A stretch of 42,123 bases of DNA from an uncultured Bacteroides sp. (GTDB lineage: Bacteria > Bacteroidota > Bacteroidia > Bacteroidales > Bacteroidaceae): the NCBI GenBank assembly GCA_949289345.1, contig CASENS010000100.1, positions 1-42,123 of the forward strand, in the 5' to 3' direction. A program made the position numbers and the translations under genes. Below are positions 35,215 to 42,123 of the stretch, piece after piece. The notes beneath the pieces are model-generated. The model did not search any database. It had not been told where the DNA came from and saw nothing but the letters and a program-made list of their open reading frames with translations. The stretch's first letter is position 1. Each line of letters begins with the position of its first letter.

Positions 35215-36111
35215 TCAACTCGATATTCTATATTCATTCGGTGTACACCCCACAACCTTTTTAAACATCCGGCTCAGGTGGTGCGGATACTGGAAGCCGA
35301 CTTCGTAGGCTATTTCGCTTACGGTTTTACTCGTGCTCGTCAGCAAATCCTTGACACGATTGATGACGGTGAAGTGAATATACTCAATGGCTGATTTGCC
35401 CGTTTCTTTCTTGATAAGGTCGCCGAAATAGTTGGCAGAGAAGTGAAGCTGGTCAGCACACCACGCTACGGTGGGCAGTCCGATTTGCTCCGGCTTGTCG
35501 GAATCGAAATAACCGACCAGCAGTTCTTCGAAACGGGTAAGGACATCATGGTTGATAACCTCACGGGTAGCAAACTGGCGGTCGTAGAAACGAAGGCAAT
35601 GGTTGAGTAAGACCTCTATATTGGACACGATGATGCTCCGGCTGTGCTTGTCGATGGCATGCCGGAGTTCTTCTTCTATCTCATTGAAACAATTGAAGAC
35701 GGTCTGCCGTTCGCGTTCCGACATGTGCAGAGCCTCGTTCACTTCATAAGAAAAGAAGGTATAATCCTTCATTTTCCGTACCAGAGACGTACCTCGGATG
35801 AGGTCGGGGTGGAACAACAGGGCATAGCCTTGTGGATGCAGCGTTTCGCCACCGTCGTTGATGCCTCCTACCTGTCCGGGAGCGATGAACACCAATGTAC
35901 CTTCCTGATAGTCGTACTTGCTGCGTCCATAAGTGATAGGTCCGTGAATCTTCTCCTTCAGGAAAATGGCATAGAAGCCAAAGCATTTGCAGCGGTGTGG
36001 AAGCACTTCTACTTTCGAGAAATCGACGAAGCTCACCAACGGGTTCAGCGTTTCCAGGCCGAGAAAGTCGTTGTAGTCATGTATCGTTTTCAAATCCAAT
36101 ATTTCACCCAT
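35215..36111 (-). CDS. AraC family transcriptional regulator
   Basis: A 298-residue regulator. The N-terminal half is a cupin-like effector domain (GTLVFIAPGQVGGINDGGETLHPQGYALLFHPDLI is the arabinose-type pattern). The C-terminal 100 residues hold two HTH motifs: LPTVAWCADQLHFSANYFGDLIKKETGKSA and KTVSEIAYEVGFQYPHHLSRMFKKVVGCTPNEYR. The closest relative in the window is the truncated AraC gene at 41793. It is divergent from the flavodoxin/NapH/aldo-keto cassette and separated from it by a repeat array, so it is the likely regulator of that operon. Confidence 0.92.
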   Translation of the reverse strand: MGEILDLKTIHDYNDFLGLETLNPLVSFVDFSKVEVLPHRCKCFGFYAIFLKEKIHGPITYGRSKYDYQEGTLVFIAPGQVGGINDGGETLHPQGYALLFHPDLIRGTSLVRKMKDYTFFSYEVNEALHMSERERQTVFNCFNEIEEELRHAIDKHSRSIIVSNIEVLLNHCLRFYDRQFATREVINHDVLTRFEELLVGYFDSDKPEQIGLPTVAWCADQLHFSANYFGDLIKKETGKSAIEYIHFTVINRVKDLLTSTSKTVSEIAYEVGFQYPHHLSRMFKKVVGCTPNEYRISS

Positions 36112-36371
36112 ACTTGTTCACATTTTAATTTGGTTGTCCAAAAATACGGAAATCTTTTGAAAGACAATGATTCGCGAAAGGTCTTTCAGTAAAATCGGTA
36201 TAAGATTCGGTGAAATGGGTTTGCTGTTTCGAGATCGAAGAAGGATGTTCTGACCCGTTGGCGGAATTGAAAGGGCGGCGAAGCCGTCCAATCATGCTTA
36301 GCACTTCGCTCACCCGCGGCATAGTTGAACCCATTCGGGTCTCTGAAAAAATCAAATGGATGGACAACTAT

Positions 36372-36480
36372 CAGTTTAATCACAGTTTAATCATAATAAA
36401 CTCACAGTTTAATCAGACTAAACCGACAGTTTAATCAGACTAAACTGACAGTTTAATCAGAATAAACTGGCAGTTTATTA
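36372..36480. repeat. 22-bp-period CAGTTTAATCA array
   Basis: CAGTTTAATCA begins at 36372, 36383, 36405, 36427 and 36449, and a variant CAGTTTATTA at 36471. The spacing is 11 and then 22 bp. Between copies the opposite half TAAACTG occurs, so each 22-bp unit (CAGTTTA...TAAACTG) is palindromic. A related GATAAACTGTTAAAT follows at about 36493. The rest of 36112-36727 shows no convincing gene, only short spurious reading frames. Confidence 0.8.
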
Positions 36481-36684
36481 TAAATAAATTGTGATAAACT
36501 GTTAAATGAGTAATTATCAATAGTTTGCGTATTTCAGATGGAGCAGGTTTCTGATAGAAAATAACGGGATATCCCAATAGGTAAGAATCATATACACGCC
36601 AAATGAATTCCGCCAACAGGTATGTTCTGTAAAATAGGTGCTTTGTTCCGTAATCTGTGTATGGACGGGGTAGGTTATGTTCCG

Positions 36685-36692
36685 TACCTTTG
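36685..36692 (+). promoter_or_regulatory. -7 box for the redox cassette
   Basis: TACCTTTG fits TAnnTTTG, 35 nt before the ATG at 36728. No -33 TTTG is present, which suits an activator-dependent promoter under an AraC protein. Confidence 0.45.
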
Positions 36693-36727
36693 CCTTGACT
36701 GAAAACCAATTAAAACAAAAGCATACA

Positions 36728-37630
36728 ATGGAAACAATCTCCCGTCGCTCCGCCCTCAAACGGATGGGGCTGCTCGTTGCAGGAGCCGCCTGTATGGGGC
36801 TGCCGACCCTGACTGCGTGCGAAAACAAGACAAAGAAACGCATTATCCTCTATTTCACAGGGACAGGCAACTGCCTCTATGTGGCCCGCGAACTGGCAGA
36901 TGAGCACACCGAACTGCTCAGTATCCCGCAACTGGTGAAGCAAGGCCGCTATACGTTCGAGGCAGACGAAATCGGCATTGTCTATCCCGTCTACGGGCAC
37001 ATGCCGCCCAATATGGTGCGGGAGTTCATCAAAAAGGCACACTTGGAAGCCGGATACAAGTTTGCCATCCTGACCTACGGCAACCGCAAATGCAGCTCCG
37101 TCGAGATATGGGATGACGTTTCCCGAAAGGCGGGGTGCCCCTTCGACTACATCACCACGATGATTATGGTGGACAACTGGCTACCTAACTTCGATATGAA
37201 CGAGCAAATCAAGATTGACAAGCACATCCCCGAAAGCCTGGAACGCATCCGCACCGACTTGACCGCACAGCGCCGCTGGCATGAACCGGTGACGGAACTG
37301 GAACGGCAACAGCATGCCGGATTCCTACAGGCATCGGGCGTAAATCCGGAAACGGGTTTCCTGATGCATAGCCAGGATGCCTTTACTGTCACAGATGCCT
37401 GTATCGGCTGCGGTATCTGCACCGAGGTCTGTCCGCGGGGCAATTACGAACTGACATCTACGGGCGTAAAGACGGAAGGCGACTGTGAGTTCTGCTTTGC
37501 CTGCATCCACAACTGTCCGCAGAAAGCCATCCTCTTCAAGCAGATGAAGGAAGTGAACCCCAACGCCCGCTACCGCAACGAACATGTGTCGCTGTGGAGC
37601 ATCAAGGAAGCAAACCATCAGAAACTATAA
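36728..37630 (+). CDS. Tat-exported EFR1-type flavodoxin/ferredoxin lipoprotein
   Basis: A 300-residue electron carrier of the EFR1 family: a flavodoxin-like domain followed by two [4Fe-4S] clusters. The N-terminus METISRRSALKRMG has the twin-arginine motif at residues 5-7 (SRR). The hydrophobic stretch ends in LTAC (C31), a lipobox, so export by Tat and lipid anchoring are both likely. The FMN loop LYFTGTGNC is at residues 41-49. The clusters are CIGCGICTEVCP and CEFCFACIHNCP. An open frame starts at 36677, but that overlaps the promoter; the ATG at 36728 gives the signal peptide. It is the first gene of the cassette; the next begins 14 bp later. Confidence 0.85.
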   Translation: METISRRSALKRMGLLVAGAACMGLPTLTACENKTKKRIILYFTGTGNCLYVARELADEHTELLSIPQLVKQGRYTFEADEIGIVYPVYGHMPPNMVREFIKKAHLEAGYKFAILTYGNRKCSSVEIWDDVSRKAGCPFDYITTMIMVDNWLPNFDMNEQIKIDKHIPESLERIRTDLTAQRRWHEPVTELERQQHAGFLQASGVNPETGFLMHSQDAFTVTDACIGCGICTEVCPRGNYELTSTGVKTEGDCEFCFACIHNCPQKAILFKQMKEVNPNARYRNEHVSLWSIKEANHQKL

Positions 37631-37643
37631 AAACAAAGACGAT

Positions 37644-39155
37644 ATGCTGAGAAAAATAAGACTGACACTCGCCATTCTGTTCTTTACGCTCATCACGCTG
37701 CTGTTTCTCGACTTCACGGGAACCATGCACGCCTGGTTCGGTTGGATGGCAAAAATACAATTCCTTCCTGCAGTGCTCGCCCTGAACGTGGGCGTCATCG
37801 TGCTGCTCATCGCCTTGACGCTTGTCCTTGGACGAGTGTACTGCTCGGTTATCTGCCCATTAGGGGTATTTCAAGATGTCATTTCATGGATAAGCGGACG
37901 ACGGAAAAAGAAAAAATACCGTTTCTCTTGGTCGCCTGCCAAATCGTGGTTGCGCTACAGCGTACTGGCATTGTTTATTCTTGCCCTGATTGCAGGGATA
38001 GGTTCGTTTGTCGCCTTGCTTGCGCCCTACAGTTCATACGGAAGGGTTGCAAGCAACCTGTTTGCACCTGTATACCGCTGGGGGAACAACCTGCTCGCCT
38101 ACGTTGCCGAACGGGCGGACAGCTATGCCTTCTACGAAACGGAAGTGTGGATGAAAAGCCTGCCGACATTTGTCATTGCCGTGCTCACCTTTATTATAAT
38201 AGGTGTATTGGCGTGGCGCAACGGACGGACCTACTGCAACACCATTTGTCCGGTGGGGACGATACTCGGCTTCTTGTCCCGCTTCTCGTTATTACGGATT
38301 ACCATAGATACGGACAAATGCAACGCTTGCGGACTGTGTTCGCGAAAATGCAAGGCGGCGTGCATCAACGGAAAGAAGCACACTGTGGATTACAGCCGTT
38401 GTGTGGCGTGCATGGATTGCATCGATACGTGCCGGCACGGAGCCATCAGCCTCTCCCTAACCCTCCCCCGTGGGGAGGGGACTCAATCCAACGGTAATAT
38501 TAGCTCCCCCACGGGGGGAGTTGAGGGGGCTTCCCGCCGCAGTTTCCTATCTGCCACAGCCGTGCTTGCCGTTACATCGGCAATCCATGCGCAAGAGAAG
38601 AAAGTAGACGGCGGACTGGCAGTCATCGAGGAGAAGCAGGTACCCAAACGTGCCACATCGATTGTTCCATCCGGAGCCTTGAGTGCACGCGACTTTGCCC
38701 GACATTGTACAGCTTGCCAACTCTGTGTGTCGGCATGTCCCAACGGAGTGCTCCGTCCGTCCACCGACCTAATGAAACTGATGCAGCCCGAAATGTCCTA
38801 CGAGCGTGGCTATTGCCGTCCGGAATGTACCCGATGCAGTGAAGTCTGTCCCGCAGGAGCCATCCGGCCGATAACGGTTGCCGAAAAATCGTCCACGCGC
38901 ATCGGTCACGCCGTATGGATAAAACAGAACTGTATTCCGCTGACCGATGGCGTGGATTGTGGCAACTGTGCCCGCCATTGCCCATCGGGAGCCATACTGA
39001 TGATTTCCTCGGACAGCAGTGACCCGGACTCCGTCAAGATTCCGGTTATCAATACCGAACGGTGTATCGGTTGCGGTGCATGTGAAAATCTGTGCCCTGC
39101 CCGTCCGTTCAGCGCCATCTATGTGGAAGGACATACGATGCACAGCGTAATGTAA
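37644..39155 (+). CDS. NapH-like membrane Fe-S protein fused to a second ferredoxin part
   Basis: A 503-residue protein. Residues 1-215 have four or five membrane helices and the two CxxxCP motifs (YCSVICPLG, YCNTICPVG) of NapH/NosR-type quinol-linked ferredoxins. Residues 226-263 carry two [4Fe-4S] clusters. Residues 271-296 are encoded by an inserted repeat. SRRSFLSATAVLAVTSAIHA (297-316) looks like an internal Tat signal, then four more Cys clusters follow (CTACQLCVSACP, CRPECTRCSEVCP, CGNCARHCP, CIGCGACENLCP). It probably passes electrons from quinol or a periplasmic donor to the exported partners. The ATG at 37644 is preferred over upstream codons. Confidence 0.8.
   Translation: MLRKIRLTLAILFFTLITLLFLDFTGTMHAWFGWMAKIQFLPAVLALNVGVIVLLIALTLVLGRVYCSVICPLGVFQDVISWISGRRKKKKYRFSWSPAKSWLRYSVLALFILALIAGIGSFVALLAPYSSYGRVASNLFAPVYRWGNNLLAYVAERADSYAFYETEVWMKSLPTFVIAVLTFIIIGVLAWRNGRTYCNTICPVGTILGFLSRFSLLRITIDTDKCNACGLCSRKCKAACINGKKHTVDYSRCVACMDCIDTCRHGAISLSLTLPRGEGTQSNGNISSPTGGVEGASRRSFLSATAVLAVTSAIHAQEKKVDGGLAVIEEKQVPKRATSIVPSGALSARDFARHCTACQLCVSACPNGVLRPSTDLMKLMQPEMSYERGYCRPECTRCSEVCPAGAIRPITVAEKSSTRIGHAVWIKQNCIPLTDGVDCGNCARHCPSGAILMISSDSSDPDSVKIPVINTERCIGCGACENLCPARPFSAIYVEGHTMHSVM
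38456..38529. repeat. G/C-rich hairpin-pair element inserted in frame in the NapH-like gene
   Basis: Two hairpins, CCCTCCCC-CGT-GGGGAGGG (38461-38479) and CTCCCCC-ACG-GGGGGAG-type (38504-38520), are arranged as an imperfect palindrome about a 20-nt centre. This looks like an intergenic palindromic repeat, yet the reading frame stays open through it (residues 271-296, low-complexity Thr/Gly/Ser). Confidence 0.7.
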
Positions 39156-39175
39156 AATCTTATATATAAAAGAAT

Positions 39176-40573
39176 ATGAGCAATCAAGATCATAAAAAGA
39201 TGTTGTCCCGTCGGGACTTCCTGAAGACAATGGGGGTAGCCGGAATGGCTGCCACCGGACTTTCGGCATGCGCCAACAGCGAAAAGAGAGCTGCCGCTGT
39301 AGCCGAACCCACGGGCGAAATGACGTACCGCACGAATCCTTCGACGGGCGACCGTGTGTCACTGCTCGGCTTCGGGATGATGCGCCTGCCCTCTGTGGGA
39401 GGCCGCAGTGCCCGTGAGGGGAATGAGGAGATAGACCAGGAAATGGTGAACGAACTGGTGGATTATGCCATCGCCCACGGCGTGAATTATTTCGATACGT
39501 CGCCCGCCTATTGCCGGGGCAAGTCGGAACACGCTACCGGTATCGCCCTAAGCCGTCACCCACGCGACTCGTATTTCATCGCCACCAAGCTGTCGAACTT
39601 CGCGCCCTCCAGCTGGAGCCGGGAGGCATCCATCGCCATGTATCGCAACTCGATGAAGGAACTGCAGGTGGACTATCTGGACTACCTGCTGCTGCACGGC
39701 ATCGGCATGGGTGACGGTATGGAAGAGTTCGAGAACCGCTACATGAAAAACGGCATCCTCGACTTCCTGCTGGAAGAACGCGAGGCAGGGCGTATCCGCA
39801 ACCTCGGTTTTTCCTATCACGGCGATGTACGGGTGTTCGACTACCTGCTCTCGCGGCACGATAAATACAAATGGGACTTCGTGCAGATTCAGTTGAATTA
39901 TCTGGACTGGAAATACGCCAAGCAAATCAACCCGAGGAATACCGATGCTGAGTATCTGTACAACGAATTGGCGAAGCGGAACATTCCTGTCGTCGTTATG
40001 GAACCGCTGTTGGGCGGCCGTCTTTCCAATGTGCCCAGCACCATCTTTGCCCGCCTCAAGCAGCGCGAGCCTGAGAGGAGCGTGGCTTCGTGGGCGTTCC
40101 GTTTTGCCGGAAGCCTGCCCGGCGTCCACACCGTGCTGAGCGGCATGACACGTATGGAGCACTTGCAGGACAACCTGCGCACGTACTCTCCCTTGAAGCT
40201 GCTGACGGAAGACGATTTCGCGTTCCTGCAAGAAACCGCCACGCTGATGATGAGCTTCGACACCATTCCCTGCAACGACTGCAAATACTGTATGCCTTGT
40301 CCGTATGGGCTTGACATACCTGCCATCCTGCTCCATTACAACAAGTGCCTGAACGAGGGAAACATCCCGGAAAGCACGCAGGACGCGAACTATCGGAGTG
40401 CCCGTCGCGCCTTCCTTGTCGGTTACGACCGCAGCGTCCCGAAGTTGCGGCAGGCAAGCCATTGCATCGGATGCAACCAATGCAGCCCTCACTGTCCGCA
40501 ACGCATCAACATCCCCGCCGAACTGCGCCGGATAGATGCTTACGTGGAACGTTTGAAACAAGAAATAAGATAA
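39176..40573 (+). CDS. Tat-exported aldo/keto reductase with C-terminal Fe-S domain
   Basis: A 465-residue aldo/keto reductase. The N-terminus has LSRRDFLKTMGVAGMAA with twin arginines (R12, R13) and a lipobox LSAC (C32), so a Tat-exported lipoprotein. The catalytic tetrad of the family is present: D107, Y112 (FDTSPAY), K138 (IATKLSNF) and H174 (LLLHGIG). The C-terminal part has a ferredoxin-like domain with CNDCKYCMPCP and CIGCNQCSPHCP. Most aldo/keto reductases use NAD(P)H in the cytoplasm; the exported Fe-S form probably takes electrons from ferredoxins. It lies 20 bp after the NapH-like gene. The substrate is unknown. Confidence 0.88.
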   Translation: MSNQDHKKMLSRRDFLKTMGVAGMAATGLSACANSEKRAAAVAEPTGEMTYRTNPSTGDRVSLLGFGMMRLPSVGGRSAREGNEEIDQEMVNELVDYAIAHGVNYFDTSPAYCRGKSEHATGIALSRHPRDSYFIATKLSNFAPSSWSREASIAMYRNSMKELQVDYLDYLLLHGIGMGDGMEEFENRYMKNGILDFLLEEREAGRIRNLGFSYHGDVRVFDYLLSRHDKYKWDFVQIQLNYLDWKYAKQINPRNTDAEYLYNELAKRNIPVVVMEPLLGGRLSNVPSTIFARLKQREPERSVASWAFRFAGSLPGVHTVLSGMTRMEHLQDNLRTYSPLKLLTEDDFAFLQETATLMMSFDTIPCNDCKYCMPCPYGLDIPAILLHYNKCLNEGNIPESTQDANYRSARRAFLVGYDRSVPKLRQASHCIGCNQCSPHCPQRINIPAELRRIDAYVERLKQEIR

Positions 40574-40577
40574 TGGT

Positions 40578-40606
40578 ATCTCCGTGGTGGTACGGAGATG
40601 CTTTTC
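40578..40606 (+). terminator. terminator after the aldo/keto reductase
   Basis: ATCTCCGT (40578-40585) pairs with ACGGAGAT (40592-40599), 8 bp with a 6-nt loop, followed by GCTTTTCTTATTTT. The T-rich tail is interrupted. Read-through into the transporter is possible, as no box is seen before it. Confidence 0.6.
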
Positions 40607-40800
40607 TTATTTTACAAGTCGTTACTTTTACTCGTTTCCGATTTTCTTTATTTTTATAAGCAAATTACAATTAGAAACAAAAATATAACGAAAACGCAAT
40701 TCCTTGTTAGGAACTTTATCCCTGTTCGTATGTAACCTCACGGGATACGGCAATAATGAAAACAGAAAGACTTGTTTTCGAATCAAAACAAAGATTGGAT

Positions 40801-41769
40801 ATGAAAGAAAAAATCATCCGTTTCTTTAAGATGTGGACATTGCCGCTCGGCATGTTTGCCGGAGTGGGCGTCTACTTGATGTTCCACTACATTTCGTGGC
40901 TCAGTCCGCTCAAAGTGCTGGCAGGCGGAGCGGAAGACTATATCCTGCCGGCGATGGTGTTCATCCAATTGTTTGCTACCTTCTGCAAGGTCAATCCACG
41001 GGAGATGCGCCTCAAGCGGTGGCACGTAGTGATGCTTGCGGTGCAGTTGACGTGCTGCCTGGCAGTAACACTGCCCATTCATTTCTTCCCCCATTTCGAG
41101 TATAATGTCGTGGCACAAGGAGCGTTGGTCTGCCTGATTGTCCCCACCGGAACGGCTGCGGCTGTCATTGCCGGACGGCTGGGCGGCAACGAGACTACGC
41201 TGACCACCTACACCATCCTCAGCAACTTAGTGGCAGCAGTGATGATTCCGGCAGTATTCCCGCTGGTGGAGATGCAGTCGGCAGGCTCGTTCGGGCAGCA
41301 GTTCCTGCTCATCTTGCGGCGCGTGTTCCCATTGCTTCTTACCCCGTTCTTTGCGGCATGGGCATTAAGGGAATTCCTGCCCAAGCTGCACGTCCTGGTG
41401 GTAAAGTGGTGCGGAAGCCTGGCGTTCTACCTGTGGGGCGTATCGCTCGTCATTGCCATCGGACTGACCCTGCGTTCGGTGGTGAACAGCCACTTCGACC
41501 CGCACGTCATGTGGCTGCTGGCACTGTCGGCACTGGTGGCATGTGCCTGGCAGTTCGGTATCGGAAAGCTGGTGGGCAAACATTGCAACGACTATATCAG
41601 TTGCGGGCAGGGCTTCGGACAAAAGAACACGATACTTGCCATCTGGGTATCCTATACCTACCTTACACCCGTCATCTCCGTGGCTCCCAGCTGCTATATC
41701 GTCTGGCAGAATATCGTGAACTCTTGGCAGCTGTGGCAGAAAGGGAGACGGGATGCGCAGCAGCGTTGA
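40801..41769 (+). CDS. BASS-like transporter (bile acid:sodium symporter superfamily)
   Basis: A 322-residue membrane protein with about nine or ten hydrophobic helices, for example LPLGMFAGVGVYLMFHYI, VVMLAVQLTCCLAVTLP, ALVCLIVPTGTAAAVIAG and VMIPAVFPLV. The pattern TGTAAAVIAGRLGGNETTLTTYTILSNLVAAVMIP and the later CGQGFGQKNTILAIWVSYTYL resemble the two crossover helices (with conserved Asn/Glu near bound Na+) of the SBF/BASS family. The identification is from topology and these motifs and is not certain. A start at 40756 (15 residues longer) is possible; 40801 was chosen as MKEKIIRFF is the more typical cytoplasmic lead. It converges on an AraC gene 23 bp downstream. Confidence 0.65.
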   Translation: MKEKIIRFFKMWTLPLGMFAGVGVYLMFHYISWLSPLKVLAGGAEDYILPAMVFIQLFATFCKVNPREMRLKRWHVVMLAVQLTCCLAVTLPIHFFPHFEYNVVAQGALVCLIVPTGTAAAVIAGRLGGNETTLTTYTILSNLVAAVMIPAVFPLVEMQSAGSFGQQFLLILRRVFPLLLTPFFAAWALREFLPKLHVLVVKWCGSLAFYLWGVSLVIAIGLTLRSVVNSHFDPHVMWLLALSALVACAWQFGIGKLVGKHCNDYISCGQGFGQKNTILAIWVSYTYLTPVISVAPSCYIVWQNIVNSWQLWQKGRRDAQQR

Positions 41770-41792
41770 TATGGATGTATTTGGATTAAATT

Positions 41793-42123
41793 TCACGAAA
41801 CCATTTGTGCCCGATATTCATTTGGCGTACACCCGACTTCCTTCTTGAACAGCCGGGTGAAATGCTGGGAATATTGGAATCCCAGTCGGTAGGCAATCTC
41901 GCTGATGGTCTTGTCTGTGGAAACAAGCTGCGTCTTGGCGATGTCCAATACCTTGTTTCGGATATGCCCCGATGCTGTCACCCCTGTTTCTTTACGGATT
42001 AGGTCGCTGAAGTAGTTATAGGAAAGATGCAGCGCATCAGCACAGTATTGCACGGTGGGCAATCCTATCCGTTCTGCCTTACCGCTCGTATAATATTCAT
42101 TCAACAGTTGCTCGAAACGGGTA
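41793..42123 (-). CDS. AraC family transcriptional regulator (partial, runs off the window)
   Basis: The C-terminal ~110 residues of an AraC regulator; the 5' end is beyond the window edge. The open frame continues unbroken upstream of the apparent start (...TRFEQLLNEYYTSGKAERIG), in line with the paralogue at 35215-36111, so this is not an isolated small gene. Two HTHs are visible: LPTVQYCADALHLSYNYFSDLIRKE and KTISEIAYRLGFQYSQHFTRLFKKEVGCTPNEYR. It ends 23 bp from the transporter gene, on the opposite strand. With the AraC gene at 35215 it brackets the redox cassette. Confidence 0.9.
   Translation of the reverse strand, partial: TRFEQLLNEYYTSGKAERIGLPTVQYCADALHLSYNYFSDLIRKETGVTASGHIRNKVLDIAKTQLVSTDKTISEIAYRLGFQYSQHFTRLFKKEVGCTPNEYRAQMVS

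Noticed and set aside
36372-36480. CRISPR array
   Set aside because: Repeats are 11 bp with 11-bp spacing and no unique spacers; no cas genes.

Overview
The window looks like a chromosome segment from a Bacteroidaceae member (Bacteroides/Phocaeicola group). The reasons are repeated promoter boxes of the Bacteroidetes type (TTTG ~20 nt upstream of TAnnTTTG), poor use of Shine-Dalgarno sites, and family markers: DUF4923, DUF4492 before cydAB, DUF3332, the 31-residue smalltalk peptide with an HU-like gene, and a V-type ATPase operon with DUF2764. No rRNA, CRISPR array, integrase or complete insertion sequence was seen.

Layout. (1) 1-5.3 kb is housekeeping: tRNA-Asp(GTC), a PLP aminotransferase, YqgE/AlgH, a recR / small membrane protein / GNAT operon on the minus strand, and, divergently, the ribosome-assembly GTPase EngB with an exported DUF4923 protein. 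(2) 5.3-10.7 kb is an accessory module. The minus strand has DUF5675 (possible cell-wall enzyme), a VirE-N/primase-helicase-like protein and two unrecognised proteins. The plus strand has an HU-like DNA-binding protein and smalltalk. Between the arms is about 770 bp of promoters and long inverted repeats. (3) 11.1-18.7 kb is the V-type ATPase operon E-DUF2764-A-B-D-I-K; its rotor subunit keeps the residues that bind sodium in the Enterococcus hirae enzyme. (4) 18.9-21.9 kb is DUF4492-cydA-cydB, the high-affinity bd oxidase. (5) 22-25 kb holds an OmpA-type lipoprotein, an AraC regulator and a DUF3332 lipoprotein around a repeat array. (6) 25-34.9 kb is core: a WalJ/YycJ-like MBL hydrolase, clpC, htpG, gyrA and a TPR protein. 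(7) 34.9-42.1 kb is accessory again: a probable Abi-family gene remnant, an AraC regulator, a 22-bp-period repeat array, and a four-gene cassette (Tat-exported flavodoxin/ferredoxin, NapH-like membrane ferredoxin, Tat-exported Fe-S aldo/keto reductase, BASS-like transporter). A second AraC gene follows and runs off the window.

How the genes fit together. The V-ATPase and bd oxidase are separate bioenergetic units. The last cassette can be read as an electron path from a membrane Fe-S protein to a periplasmic lipoprotein reductase, with a transporter for a small organic anion or steroid; the substrate is unknown. The 5.3-10.7 kb module combines replication-like, nucleoid-like, membrane-peptide and cell-wall-like parts and is the other candidate for an uncharacterised system. 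Coding regions up to about 18 kb and in the last cassette look richer in G/C than 18.3-36 kb (judged by eye).
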